14,284 nt of DNA from Actinomycetota bacterium (GCA_003164655.1 PLTW01000032.1:21134-35417); one strand, 5' to 3'. Positions 7,064 to 14,284 are shown, counted from the first letter of the stretch. Notes: generated by a model not told the origin, from the letters alone. Numbers and translations: made by a program.

Positions 7064-9343
7064 CTAGCCGCCGGCGAACGGGCGGCGCTTGCCGCGGTGC
7101 CGCCCGGATCGCCGCGGCCGGGCCGGCCGGTCGGCGGCGTGCTCAATGAACCACGCCTGGCTTTCGATGGCCTCTTCGCCGTCGGCCGGGTGGGCATGGA
7201 CGTAGCTGCCGTCGGCCTGCATGAAGCGCGCCTTGACGTTGTCGCGCATGTAGACGGCCAGGATCTCGTCGCGCAGGCGACGGACGATGGCCGGGTCTTC
7301 GACCGGAAAGAGGATCTCGACACGGCGGTTCAGATTGCGCGACATGAGGTCGGCGCTGCCCACCAGCACCTGCTCGTCGCCGCCGTTGCGGAACCAGTAG
7401 ATGCGGCTGTGCTCGAGGAACCGGCCGACGATGCTCGTCACCCTGATGTTGTCGCTCACGCCGGGAATGCCGGGCCGCAGCGAGCACATGCCGCGCACCA
7501 GCAGGTCGATCTTCACGCCCGCCTGAGACGCCCGGTAGAGGATGGCGATCATCTTGCGATCGATCAGCGAGTTCATCTTGAGGATGAGGTGGCCGCCGCG
7601 GCCCGCGAGCTGATGCTCGATCTCGCGCTCGAGCAGGGCCTCGAAGCGCGTCCGCAGGTTGATCGGACCGACCAGGAGTTTCTTGTAGTCGCGCGTACGT
7701 GAGAAGCCGGTGAGAAAGTTGAAGAGCTCGGTCGCGTCCTGACCGATGACTTCGTCGCAGGTGAACAGGTCGAGGTCGGTGTAGAGGCGGGCGGTCACGA
7801 CGTTGTAGTTGCCGGTGCCGAGGTGCACGTAGCGCCTGATGCCGTCGCCTTCGCGGCGCACGACCATGGCGATCTTGGAGTGAGTCTTGATGCCGACGAG
7901 GCCGTACACGACGTGGACGCCCTCGTCTTCGAGGGCTCGCGCCCACTCGATGTTGGGCTCCTCGTCGAAGCGCGCCTTGAGCTCGACCAGCACGGCCACC
8001 TCTTTGCCGTTGCGGGCCGCTTCGAGCAGGGCGGCCACCGCCGGAGCGTTGCGCCCGACGCGGTAGAGCGTCATCTTGATGGCCAGCACGTCGGGGTCGT
8101 GGGCCGCGCTTTCGAGCCAGTCGATCACCGGCTCGAACGAGTCGTAAGGGCGGTGGATGAGTATGTCGTGCTTGCGGATCGCGGCAAAGATGCTGAGGTC
8201 GGGATCGTCGAGGCCCCGGGGCACGGCGGGCACGAACGGCGGGTCTTTGAGGTCGGGCCGGTCGAGGCCGAGCAGGTTGATGCCGCTCATGCCCAGGGGC
8301 GGCGGCACGGCGACCAGGCCCTCGGGTTCGAGGTCGAGGTTGTCGAGCAGGATGCGGCGCACGTCGTCGGGGGTCCTCGAGTCGACCGTGAGACGCACGA
8401 CCGAGCCGAACCGGCGGCGCAGCACGCCCTGCTCGATGGTCTCGAGCAGGTCGTCGGCCTCGAGCTCCTGAATAGACATCTCGGCGTCGCGGGTCACCCT
8501 GAAGGTGTAGACGCCGACGATCGTCATGCCGGGGAACAGCTCGCCCAGGTCGGCGGCGATGAGCTGCTCGAGCCAGACGAAGTCGTAGCGGCGCGTGCGG
8601 GCCGCGACCGACAGACCCTTGGGCGGCGGCACGGCTACGAGACGCGGCAGCGACGACGGCACCTTGACCCGGGCGAAGAGCTGCTGGCCGCTCTCGTCGC
8701 GCAGGAGCACCGACAGGTTGAGACTCAGATTGGAGATGTGGGGAAACGGCCGGCCCGGGTCGAAGGCGAGGGGCGTGAGCACCGGAAAGGCGTTGCGGTC
8801 GAAGTAGTCGATGGCGGCGGCGGCCTGAGTCTCGTCGAGCTCGGCGAAGTCGTGGATGTGCACGCCGGCGGCGGCCAGCTGCGGCATGACGTCGGAGACC
8901 CAGGTCTCGCGGGCCTCACGCATGAGCTCGTAGGCCTGCTGGCGGCAGGCGACGAGCTGTTCGGCCGGGGTCATGCCGTCGGCCGACAGATCGGCGACGT
9001 CGGCTTCGACCTGCTGTCGCAGGCCGGCCACCCGCACCATGAAGAACTCGCCGAGGTTCGAGCCCAGGATCGAGAGGAACTTGACGCGCTCGATCAGCGG
9101 ATTGCGCTCGTCCTGGATCTCTTCGAGCACCCGGCGCTGGAAGGCCAGCATGCTGAGCTCGCGGTTGATGTAGAGGGAGCGGTCGCTGAGGTCGATGGCC
9201 GGTTCGGTGGCGACTGCTTCTGTGGCGCCTGGTTCGGTGGCGGCTGCCTCGTTGGCGGCCGTGTCGGTGCCGGTGGGCGGGACGGGCCGGGACCCGCCGT
9301 CCCCACCGGTGGGGGCAGCATTCGAACGTGCTCGGGTGGCCAT
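7064..9343 (-). CDS. ppk1: Polyphosphate kinase 1
   Basis: PPK1 reversibly polymerises the gamma-phosphate of ATP into polyP through a phosphohistidine intermediate. The 759-residue product has the N-terminal block YINRELSMLAFQRRVLEE (58-75) and the helix FLSILGSNLGEFFMVRV (89-105), whose N96 matches the ATP-binding asparagine. In the catalytic phospholipase D-like domains, MTLYRVG (R428) and VELKARFDEEPNIEWA (R458) precede the autophosphorylated histidine H488 in KTHSK. The second catalytic histidine is H645 in FLEHSRIY. LILKMNSLIDRKMI and VGSADLMSRNLNRRVE are also diagnostic. The first 50 residues are a Thr/Ala/Glu-rich tail, and the last 20 are Arg/Lys-rich (RPRRSGRHRGKRRP). One oddity is NLGEFF, where most PPK1s have NLDEFF. 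ATG 9343 follows GGAAGAG. It heads the ppk1-sixA-CYTH/CHAD unit. Confidence 0.96.
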   Translation of the reverse strand: MATRARSNAAPTGGDGGSRPVPPTGTDTAANEAAATEPGATEAVATEPAIDLSDRSLYINRELSMLAFQRRVLEEIQDERNPLIERVKFLSILGSNLGEFFMVRVAGLRQQVEADVADLSADGMTPAEQLVACRQQAYELMREARETWVSDVMPQLAAAGVHIHDFAELDETQAAAAIDYFDRNAFPVLTPLAFDPGRPFPHISNLSLNLSVLLRDESGQQLFARVKVPSSLPRLVAVPPPKGLSVAARTRRYDFVWLEQLIAADLGELFPGMTIVGVYTFRVTRDAEMSIQELEADDLLETIEQGVLRRRFGSVVRLTVDSRTPDDVRRILLDNLDLEPEGLVAVPPPLGMSGINLLGLDRPDLKDPPFVPAVPRGLDDPDLSIFAAIRKHDILIHRPYDSFEPVIDWLESAAHDPDVLAIKMTLYRVGRNAPAVAALLEAARNGKEVAVLVELKARFDEEPNIEWARALEDEGVHVVYGLVGIKTHSKIAMVVRREGDGIRRYVHLGTGNYNVVTARLYTDLDLFTCDEVIGQDATELFNFLTGFSRTRDYKKLLVGPINLRTRFEALLEREIEHQLAGRGGHLILKMNSLIDRKMIAILYRASQAGVKIDLLVRGMCSLRPGIPGVSDNIRVTSIVGRFLEHSRIYWFRNGGDEQVLVGSADLMSRNLNRRVEILFPVEDPAIVRRLRDEILAVYMRDNVKARFMQADGSYVHAHPADGEEAIESQAWFIEHAADRPARPRRSGRHRGKRRPFAGG

Positions 9344-9508
9344 GCCGGCTCTTCCGTCGAGGTTTGACCGGAACCCCTATACTACCCCATTCATGAGGGT
9401 TGCTCGCGCTCAGATATCGTGTCGGGCCTGCGGCTCGGCGCAGTCGCCGTCCGCCGGCGAGACGCGCAACCGAGCCCTCGGGTCTGCCGCAGTCGCCGCC
9501 AGCGGAGC
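9344..9508 (-). promoter_or_regulatory. ppk1 upstream region with a possible promoter
   Basis: This 165-bp gap lies between the end of the P-type ATPase gene and the start of ppk1, both minus strand. It holds the only clearly A/T-richer patch nearby (about 9370-9420). On the minus strand TAGTAT (9379-9384) could be a -10 box 36 bases before ATG 9343, but no good -35 sits 17 bases upstream. GGCGACTGCG occurs twice on the minus strand further back. A 39-residue ORF at 9393-9512 (plus) is judged spurious. No terminator hairpin with a T-run follows the ATPase, so read-through into ppk1 is possible. Confidence 0.35.
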
Positions 9509-12031
9509 CTAGCGGGTCCGGCGCCCGGCGATCGGCCGGCCCTCCGGGGGGCCGAAGAGGCGGTCGAGCAGATGCCAGTGCCAGATCGCCCGCACGGTGA
9601 ATCCCCAGGACACGGCGATCACGATCAGCAGGATCTGCTCGAGGATCCCCAGAGGCTGGAGCGCGAACAGATGGCGTCCGCCCGGCGTGTACACGATCGC
9701 GAGATAGACCACGAACAGCACGGCCGCCATGATCGCCGGTCGCCGGTCGCCGCGCAGGCGGGCGCCGCCCACCCAGCGCATGCTGGGCGGCACGGTGAAC
9801 GGCAGCAGCAGAAGACCGCAGAGCACGGCCAGCGCCGTCGTGGCCGTCTGCGCCTGGGGCAGAGCCGCCTGGACGGCCTGCTGGGTGCTCGCGCCGGGGT
9901 GGGCGAGCAGAAAGCTGTGCTCGCCCGTCTTGAAATAGAGCGCATAGACGGCCAGCTCGAACAGGGCGAGCAGCACCGTCGCCGGTACGGCGAAGCGGGC
10001 GAGCGGCCGGTAGATCCTGCCCTTTACGGTCTGGCCGGCCTGGGCCCAGACGATGAGGCCGATCGTCGGTACGGTGGCGGTGAGGTACGACAGCAGGGCG
10101 GACTGCCGCGGCGAGAAGGCAAAACCGCCGATCAGCGTGACGAACGGTATGACGAGGGCCCGCGAGAAGATGCGCACCGTGAAGATGTTGAGGATGTCCT
10201 GCATGCCGTTGCGGATGCGCTGGCCCTCGCGGAAGGCCGCCGGCAGCACGCCGAACGAGTCGCCCATGAGCACGAGATCGGCGACGCCGCGGGTCGCGGG
10301 GCTGCCGCTTTCCATGGCGATGCCCAGGTCGGCGCGCTTCAGCGCGATCACGTCGTTCACGCCGTCGCCGATCATCGCCACGTAGTGGCCGCGCTTGTGC
10401 AGGGCGGTGGTCAGGGCCTCCTTCTGCTGGGGGGAGACCCGGCCGAAGACGGCGCCGTCGACCGCCGCCTGGGCAAACTGGCGCTCGTCGAGGGCGGCGA
10501 GCTGGGCGCCCGAATAGGCGGTGAGCGCGCTGCCGAGGCCGGCCTGGGTGGCCAGCGCGGCCACGGTGCGCGGGTCGTCGCCCGAGATCACCTTCACTGC
10601 TATGCCGGCCGCGGCGAACTCGCGCAACGTCTCCTGCACCTTCGGCCGCAGCTCGTCGGCGAGGCTCACAAGACCCAGCGGCACAAGATCGGCGGGGAGC
10701 GTCGGCAGGCGCCCCTCGGGCGCCGCGAACCGCGTCGCCGCGGGCCTGCCGGCCAGCAGCAGGACGCGCAGGCCGGCGGCCGTCCACTCGTCGGTGCGGT
10801 CGCCCAGCGGCGCGCCGGGCTGCATCGCCGGCAGGATCGCCTCGGGCGCGCCCAGCACCAGGGTGGCATAGGGCAGAGCGCCGTCGGCGAAGGCCAGGCC
10901 GCTCCACTTGCGACTCGACGAGAAGGCCGCCTCGTCGGCGACGGGCAACGCCCGCCCGGGCAGCGCTCTGGTGAGCGCCTCGATCGTGCGATTGGGTACG
11001 GCGGTGCTGGCGGCATAGGCGGCCAGCAGCCGCTCGAGCTCGTCGCGCGGCGCCGCGAGCGGCTCGAGCTCGTGCAGGCGGATGGCGTTGGTCGTGAGCG
11101 TGCCGGTCTTGTCGGTGCACAGCACGTCGACGTTCGACAGCGACTCGACGGCGTTGGCCTCCTGGATCAGGGCGCCCTTGCCTGCCATGCGCACGGCGCC
11201 CAGGGCGTAGGCCAGCACGATGGCGAGGATCAGGCTGTTGGGTACCAGGGCGACGATCACGGTCGTCATCTGCACGCTCTCGACGAACGGCAGGTGCTGG
11301 CTCACCGACTGAAAGACGACCAGCACCACGAAGGCGATGGCGATGAACAGCAGGATCCACACCAGCACGTTGGCCTGGTGCTGCAGGGGCGTCAGAGAGC
11401 GCCGGTGCGATCTGGCGGTGGCGGTCACCTTGTTGGCAAAGCTGTCGGCGCCGACCGTCTCGGCTTCGTAGCAGCCGGTGCCGGCCACGCAGAAGCTGCC
11501 CGACAGCACGGGGTCGCCGCGGCGCTTGACCACCAGCGCGGCCTCGCCGGTCAGCAACGATTCGTCGATCTCCAGATAGCCCGGACCGACCACGCGGCCG
11601 TCGACCACGATCTGGTCTCCCGCCGACGCCCTCACGGTGTCGCCGACGACGAGCTCGGCCGGGTCGACTTCGCGCTCGCGGCCGTCGCGCATGACGACCG
11701 CGCGGGGCCGCGTCAGGATGGCGATGCGGTCGAGCGTGCGCTTGGCGCGCGTCTCCTGGTAGAGGCTGATCGCCGTGTTGACGAGCACGACGCCGACCGA
11801 GAGCAGCGCGTCCAGGTAGTGGCCCACCGCGATCAGCACGATGGCCAGCACGAACAGGAGGTTGTTGATGAAGTTGAAGACGTTGTCGCGGACGATCTCG
11901 CGGTAGGTGCGCCCGGCGGCGGCGGGAACGTCGTTCCCGCCGCCGGCCGCCCGGCGCCGCAAGGCCTCGGCCTCGGTCAGTCCGGTCGGAGCAGTGGGAG
12001 GTTCGGCGCCGTGTCGTTGGTCAGCGGGGAT
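9509..12031 (-). CDS. P-type cation-transporting ATPase (CtpE-like)
   Basis: This is an ATP-driven membrane cation pump. Counting from ATC 12031 it has about 840 residues. M1-M2 lie in FINNLLFVLAIVLIAVG and the following hydrophobic helix. The actuator motif is LLTGEA, M3-M4 include VALVPNSLILAI, and the phosphorylation site is CTDKTGTLT (Asp about 307). FSSSRKWSG in the nucleotide domain is the form seen in CtpE-like pumps, the hinge is GDGVNDVIAL, and six hydrophobic segments close the protein. The family includes mycobacterial CtpE, reported to handle calcium. The M4 PEGL motif is replaced by PNSL and M6 lacks obvious acidic ligands, so the ion is uncertain. The conserved N-terminus GLTEAEALRRRAAG lies upstream of the first canonical start (TTG 11962), whereas AAGGAG is six bases from ATC 12031; the true start is open. 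It runs in the direction of ppk1. Confidence 0.88.
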   Translation of the reverse strand: MPADQRHGAEPPTAPTGLTEAEALRRRAAGGGNDVPAAAGRTYREIVRDNVFNFINNLLFVLAIVLIAVGHYLDALLSVGVVLVNTAISLYQETRAKRTLDRIAILTRPRAVVMRDGREREVDPAELVVGDTVRASAGDQIVVDGRVVGPGYLEIDESLLTGEAALVVKRRGDPVLSGSFCVAGTGCYEAETVGADSFANKVTATARSHRRSLTPLQHQANVLVWILLFIAIAFVVLVVFQSVSQHLPFVESVQMTTVIVALVPNSLILAIVLAYALGAVRMAGKGALIQEANAVESLSNVDVLCTDKTGTLTTNAIRLHELEPLAAPRDELERLLAAYAASTAVPNRTIEALTRALPGRALPVADEAAFSSSRKWSGLAFADGALPYATLVLGAPEAILPAMQPGAPLGDRTDEWTAAGLRVLLLAGRPAATRFAAPEGRLPTLPADLVPLGLVSLADELRPKVQETLREFAAAGIAVKVISGDDPRTVAALATQAGLGSALTAYSGAQLAALDERQFAQAAVDGAVFGRVSPQQKEALTTALHKRGHYVAMIGDGVNDVIALKRADLGIAMESGSPATRGVADLVLMGDSFGVLPAAFREGQRIRNGMQDILNIFTVRIFSRALVIPFVTLIGGFAFSPRQSALLSYLTATVPTIGLIVWAQAGQTVKGRIYRPLARFAVPATVLLALFELAVYALYFKTGEHSFLLAHPGASTQQAVQAALPQAQTATTALAVLCGLLLLPFTVPPSMRWVGGARLRGDRRPAIMAAVLFVVYLAIVYTPGGRHLFALQPLGILEQILLIVIAVSWGFTVRAIWHWHLLDRLFGPPEGRPIAGRRTR

Positions 12032-12037
12032 GGTCGA

Positions 12038-12043
12038 CTCCTT
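12038..12043 (-). promoter_or_regulatory. Strong ribosome binding site facing an ATC codon
   Basis: AAGGAG on the minus strand is followed by six bases (TCGACC) and then ATC at 12029-12031, in frame with the P-type ATPase. In this frame I see no ATG, GTG or TTG between the stop at 12299-12301 and TTG 11962. Either ATC (or CTG 11980) initiates, or an ATG was lost by mutation or sequencing error. Confidence 0.5.
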
Positions 12044-12079
12044 GGCGGGGCGCAGGCTATCGTACCACCGGTCCGCGGC

Positions 12080-12163
12080 GTGCCCGCCGACCCTGACGAA
12101 GCGCCCGCCGACCGCCGCGAAGCGCCCGCCGACCCTGACCCAGCGCCCGCCGACCCTAACGAA
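12080..12163. repeat. Four tandem copies of a 21-bp unit
   Basis: The copies are 12080-12100, 12101-12121, 12122-12142 and 12143-12163, each beginning G(C/T)GCCCGCCGACC. Copies 1, 3 and 4 differ from each other at one to four positions; copy 2 has CCGCCGC in place of CCTGACG-type sequence near its end. The period is exactly 21 bp, two helical turns, so equivalent positions lie on the same DNA face. Because 21 is also seven codons, the plus frame reads APADPDE-type heptads, but no convincing gene uses that frame. The array sits between the ATPase and the oxidoreductase, which are divergent. Confidence 0.85.
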
Positions 12164-12337
12164 GCGGGCCGCGCGCCGCGACGCCGGTTTGACTTGGGTC
12201 GCCGCCCTCGGTTAACTTCGTGGTGTGCCGGGTCTTGGCGCCCGGCCAACCGCAGAACATCGTAAACAACGCAGACGACGACGAAAGCGCGGTGCGTTTT
12301 ACGTGACAGCCCACCTGCGGCCGTGGCGACGGCGTGC

Positions 12338-14284
12338 ATGAATGCGGACGCGGGATCCCCGCACGGTCCGACCGACGCCGCTCCTCCGAGCCTGCCGCCT
12401 TTCGAGCTGCCATACCCCGGTGGTCTCGTCGCGCTGTCCGACATGCTGACCGGCGGCCTGGCGCCGAACGAGCGTGTGGCCGGCGCCCGCTCGCGGCGCC
12501 TGGCGCTGTCGTTGGCGGCCCGCCTGCGCGGCGCCGATCGTCACGACGGCGCCGCCGAGACGCCGAGTGCCGCTCGCCTCGTGGTCGATCCGGTGCTGCT
12601 CGACGAAGCCGACCGCGACCAGAACGTCTATCTCAGCCGGTTCTTCACGCGGCGGCTCACCGCGGCCGTGCCCGATCTCGTCTTTCTGCCCACCGACACG
12701 ATGGAAGTCGTCGAGGCGCTGCGCTGGGCGCGCGAGACCGCGACGCCGGTGACGGTGCGCGCCGCCGCCTCGGCGGCGCTCGGCGGCGCGGTGCCCAACG
12801 ACGGCGGCCTCGTGCTCGATCTGTCGCACCTGGATAAGGCCGACATCGACCCTGCCGGTGAGGTCTGCGTCGTCGGCGCCGGCGCCCGGCTGCGGCGCGT
12901 GCATCGGGTGCTCGCCCGCCGCGGGCTCGCCCTGCCCGTCTATCCGTCGAACCTGGGCGCTACGCTGGCCGGCTGGCTTTCGACCGGCGGCGCCGGCCTG
13001 AACGCGTTCGGCCCCGGCCGGGTGCTCGATATCGTGCGCGCCGCCGACGTCGTGCTGCCCGGCGGCGAGCTCGTGCGCTTCCACTCGGACGGCCGGCTCG
13101 ACGTCGCTGCCGAACCCGCCGGTCACGGCCATCGCGAGGTCGCGCCCGACCAGGCCGAGGCCTGGTTCGCCCAGCGCGGCCTGCCGCCGTTCGGCCTCGC
13201 CGACCTGGCCGGCAGCGAGGGCACGCTCGGGGTCGTGACCCAGCTCGTCGTGGCGGTGGGGCGGCGGCCCGAGATCGGCGCCTTCCTGCTGGGCTTCGCC
13301 GACCAGGAAGCCGCTCTGCAGGCCGCCGCCTTCATCGCCGATCACGCCGGCACGAGCCTGCCTCGCCCGGCGAACCTCGAGTTCGTCTCGGCGGCGCACC
13401 GCAAGCACGCCGCGCTGGCTGCCGCCGACGACGCCCGCCAGACCTGGCGGGCCTTTCCGGCGTCCCTGTCGACCGATGCCGACATGCCGTGGCGGCGCAT
13501 TCTCGGTCCGCGCGACCTCGGCGCCGCGTGCGGGGAGTCGCCGGCGCCGGGGTCGGACGCGCCGCAGGGGGAGCCGCCGGCGGCGGGGTCGGGCGCCCCC
13601 GACGGGGCGACGGGCTCGGACGGTGCGTTTCTGTACATCGACTTTCTCGAGATCGGCGCCGCGCGCCGCTTCGCGGCGCGCCTCGCCGATCTGCCCGGGG
13701 CACCGGTCGTGCTGGCCGACGAGAGCGTCGGCTATGCCGCCGGGCGCTTCCGGCCCCAGCTGACCAAGCGGCTCGGGCCGGGGCTGCTGGCGGCCGAGGT
13801 CGATCTGCCGGCCGGCGAGCTCTCGGGGTTCCTCGCCGGGGCCGCCCGCCTGGCGCGCGGCGCCGGCGTCGACCTCGAGCCCGAGGTCTACTTTCTGAGG
13901 GGCGGGCGGGCGCTGGTGATTGCCGGCTATCTCACCGACCATCGCAACGCCGGCTTTCTGCTCGACCTCGCTCTCACCCCGGCCCTGCTCGACCTGGCGG
14001 TGCGCCGGCACGGCGCGCGTCCGTACGTCCTGGGACGCTGGCAGGGTTCCTTTGCCGCCGACAAGTTCGGTGCCGAGGGCCTTGCCCGCCTGACGGCGAT
14101 CAAGGCGGCCCTCGACCCCGACTGCCTGCTCGGCCGCGGTGTGCTGTTCGGCCTGAAGCTGCGCGGCCCGCTGGGCCCCGTCGTCGAGACGGCGTATCTG
14201 CCCGGAGTGCGTCTGGCCGGCGCTGCCTGGCGCACGCCGGGCCTGGCCGCGGCGCTGCGCCTGGCGCGGGCGGTGCTGCGCCTG
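12338..14284 (+). CDS. FAD-binding oxidoreductase, GlcD/PCMH-type (3' end outside window)
   Basis: This is a flavin-dependent dehydrogenase of the vanillyl-alcohol-oxidase-like superfamily (glycolate/D-lactate dehydrogenase type), open for 649 codons to the window edge. The FAD-binding domain begins at VPDLVFLPTDTMEVVEALRWA (111-131). The pyrophosphate loop reads TVRAAASAALGGAVP (139-153). LSTGGAGLNAFGPGRVLDIV (214-233) and LAGSEGTLGVVTQL (290-303) are the other characteristic blocks. The first loop is usually RGxxTSxxGG; here alanines replace the first glycines. Around residues 399-422 a 12-residue unit is duplicated (13532-13603). Near the end, LDPDCLLGRGVLFG is the usual close of the FAD-linked domain, yet sequence continues, so a C-terminal extra domain (some relatives carry Fe-S domains) may follow. 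The substrate is unknown. ATG 12338 has no clear ribosome site; GTG 12323 is in frame and possible. Confidence 0.85.
   Translation, partial: MNADAGSPHGPTDAAPPSLPPFELPYPGGLVALSDMLTGGLAPNERVAGARSRRLALSLAARLRGADRHDGAAETPSAARLVVDPVLLDEADRDQNVYLSRFFTRRLTAAVPDLVFLPTDTMEVVEALRWARETATPVTVRAAASAALGGAVPNDGGLVLDLSHLDKADIDPAGEVCVVGAGARLRRVHRVLARRGLALPVYPSNLGATLAGWLSTGGAGLNAFGPGRVLDIVRAADVVLPGGELVRFHSDGRLDVAAEPAGHGHREVAPDQAEAWFAQRGLPPFGLADLAGSEGTLGVVTQLVVAVGRRPEIGAFLLGFADQEAALQAAAFIADHAGTSLPRPANLEFVSAAHRKHAALAAADDARQTWRAFPASLSTDADMPWRRILGPRDLGAACGESPAPGSDAPQGEPPAAGSGAPDGATGSDGAFLYIDFLEIGAARRFAARLADLPGAPVVLADESVGYAAGRFRPQLTKRLGPGLLAAEVDLPAGELSGFLAGAARLARGAGVDLEPEVYFLRGGRALVIAGYLTDHRNAGFLLDLALTPALLDLAVRRHGARPYVLGRWQGSFAADKFGAEGLARLTAIKAALDPDCLLGRGVLFGLKLRGPLGPVVETAYLPGVRLAGAAWRTPGLAAALRLARAVLRL
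13532..13603 (+). repeat. Two tandem 36-bp copies inside the FAD oxidoreductase gene
   Basis: Copies at 13532-13567 and 13568-13603 are about 80% identical (seven mismatches by my alignment). They encode GESPAPGSDAPQ and GEPPAAGSGAPD, followed by a partial third (GATGSDGA). The result is a flexible Gly/Pro/Ser loop inserted between two folded parts (RILGPRDLGAA and FLYIDFLEIGAA). The frame is kept, so it is probably a surface-loop expansion without effect on catalysis. Confidence 0.75.

Larger units (their letters stand above)
12032..12337. other. Divergent intergenic region with the 21-bp array and inverted repeats
   Basis: These 306 bp separate the 5' ends of the P-type ATPase (minus) and the FAD-dependent oxidoreductase (plus). 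They hold the 21-bp repeat array (12080-12163). A less GC-rich segment follows (about 12210-12305). It has two overlapping inverted repeats: GCCGGG (12227-12232) with CCCGGC (12241-12246), and TTGGC (12235-12239) with GCCAA (12245-12249). These could be operator half-sites, but nothing identifies a regulator. No -10/-35 pair stands out for either gene. ORFs in this stretch (for example 61 codons from GTG 12080 to 12265) are probably accidental products of the repeat. Confidence 0.55.

Noticed and set aside
7823..9367. A 514-codon plus-strand frame antisense to ppk1
   Set aside because: It is a shadow of ppk1, whose catalytic motifs are all in the minus frame.
9393..9512. A 39-residue ORF (MRVARAQISCRACG...) between the ATPase and ppk1
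   Set aside because: It has no ribosome binding site and random Ala/Ser-rich composition, and it lies in a likely promoter region. The CxxC alone is not enough.
8916..11360. An 814-codon minus-strand frame overlapping the ATPase and ppk1
   Set aside because: It is an Arg/Pro/Ala-rich shadow in another frame of the same strand and spans two genuine genes and their intergenic gap.
9419..12265. A 948-codon open frame on the plus strand across the ATPase gene
   Set aside because: It is antisense to a gene with all P-type ATPase motifs. Its product is Arg/Gly/Gln/His-rich without any domain, as expected for a shadow frame in GC-rich DNA.
12080..12265. A 61-codon plus-strand ORF reading through the 21-bp repeat (heptads like APADPDE)
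   Set aside because: It starts inside the repeat with no ribosome site and turns to arbitrary sequence after it. The open frame is explained by a repeat length divisible by three.
12299..14011. A 570-codon open frame on the minus strand across the FAD oxidoreductase
   Set aside because: It is antisense to a gene with clear FAD motifs, and the product is low-complexity and unlike any family I recognise.

Overview
The window comes from a very GC-rich bacterial chromosome (roughly 70% G+C by eye, with GTG and TTG starts and Ala/Arg/Gly-rich proteins). The gene families and base composition fit a high-GC actinobacterium such as a Thermoleophilia-type lineage. That placement is an inference: no rRNA or other marker gene is present, and a GC-rich Chloroflexota-type genome cannot be excluded.

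Left edge (1-1691). A 5'-end fragment of an AhpD/carboxymuconolactone-decarboxylase-like gene lies on the minus strand. Divergent from it is a tight plus-strand group: a small LapA/DUF1049 membrane protein, an endonuclease III with an intact [4Fe-4S] motif, and a 51-residue lysine- and cysteine-rich protein of unknown function.

Centre (1825-12031). This is a polyphosphate (polyP) locus. ppk2 (minus) and an exopolyphosphatase, ppx (plus), are divergent. A minus-strand series follows in transcription order: a P-type cation ATPase, ppk1, a SixA-like phosphohistidine phosphatase, and a CYTH-HTH-CHAD fusion. Synthesis (PPK1), polyP-driven nucleotide phosphorylation (PPK2), degradation (PPX), polyP binding (CYTH/CHAD) and a cation pump therefore sit within about 10 kb. 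The CHAD gene is broken by an apparent single-base deletion at about 5052-5060. Its corrected 3' end overlaps the 3' end of ppx by 38 bp, tail to tail.

Right edge (12032-14284). A 306-bp divergent intergenic region carries four tandem copies of a 21-bp unit. It leads into a FAD-binding oxidoreductase that runs off the window.

The points most worth a second look are the HTH-plus-lysine-rich linker inserted between CYTH and CHAD, SixA placed between ppk1 and the CHAD gene, the orphan-type cation ATPase upstream of ppk1 (it lacks the usual M4 PEGL and has no canonical start codon), the 21-bp repeat, and the small CCGxGCxxC protein. I found no CRISPR array, transposase, tRNA or rRNA.
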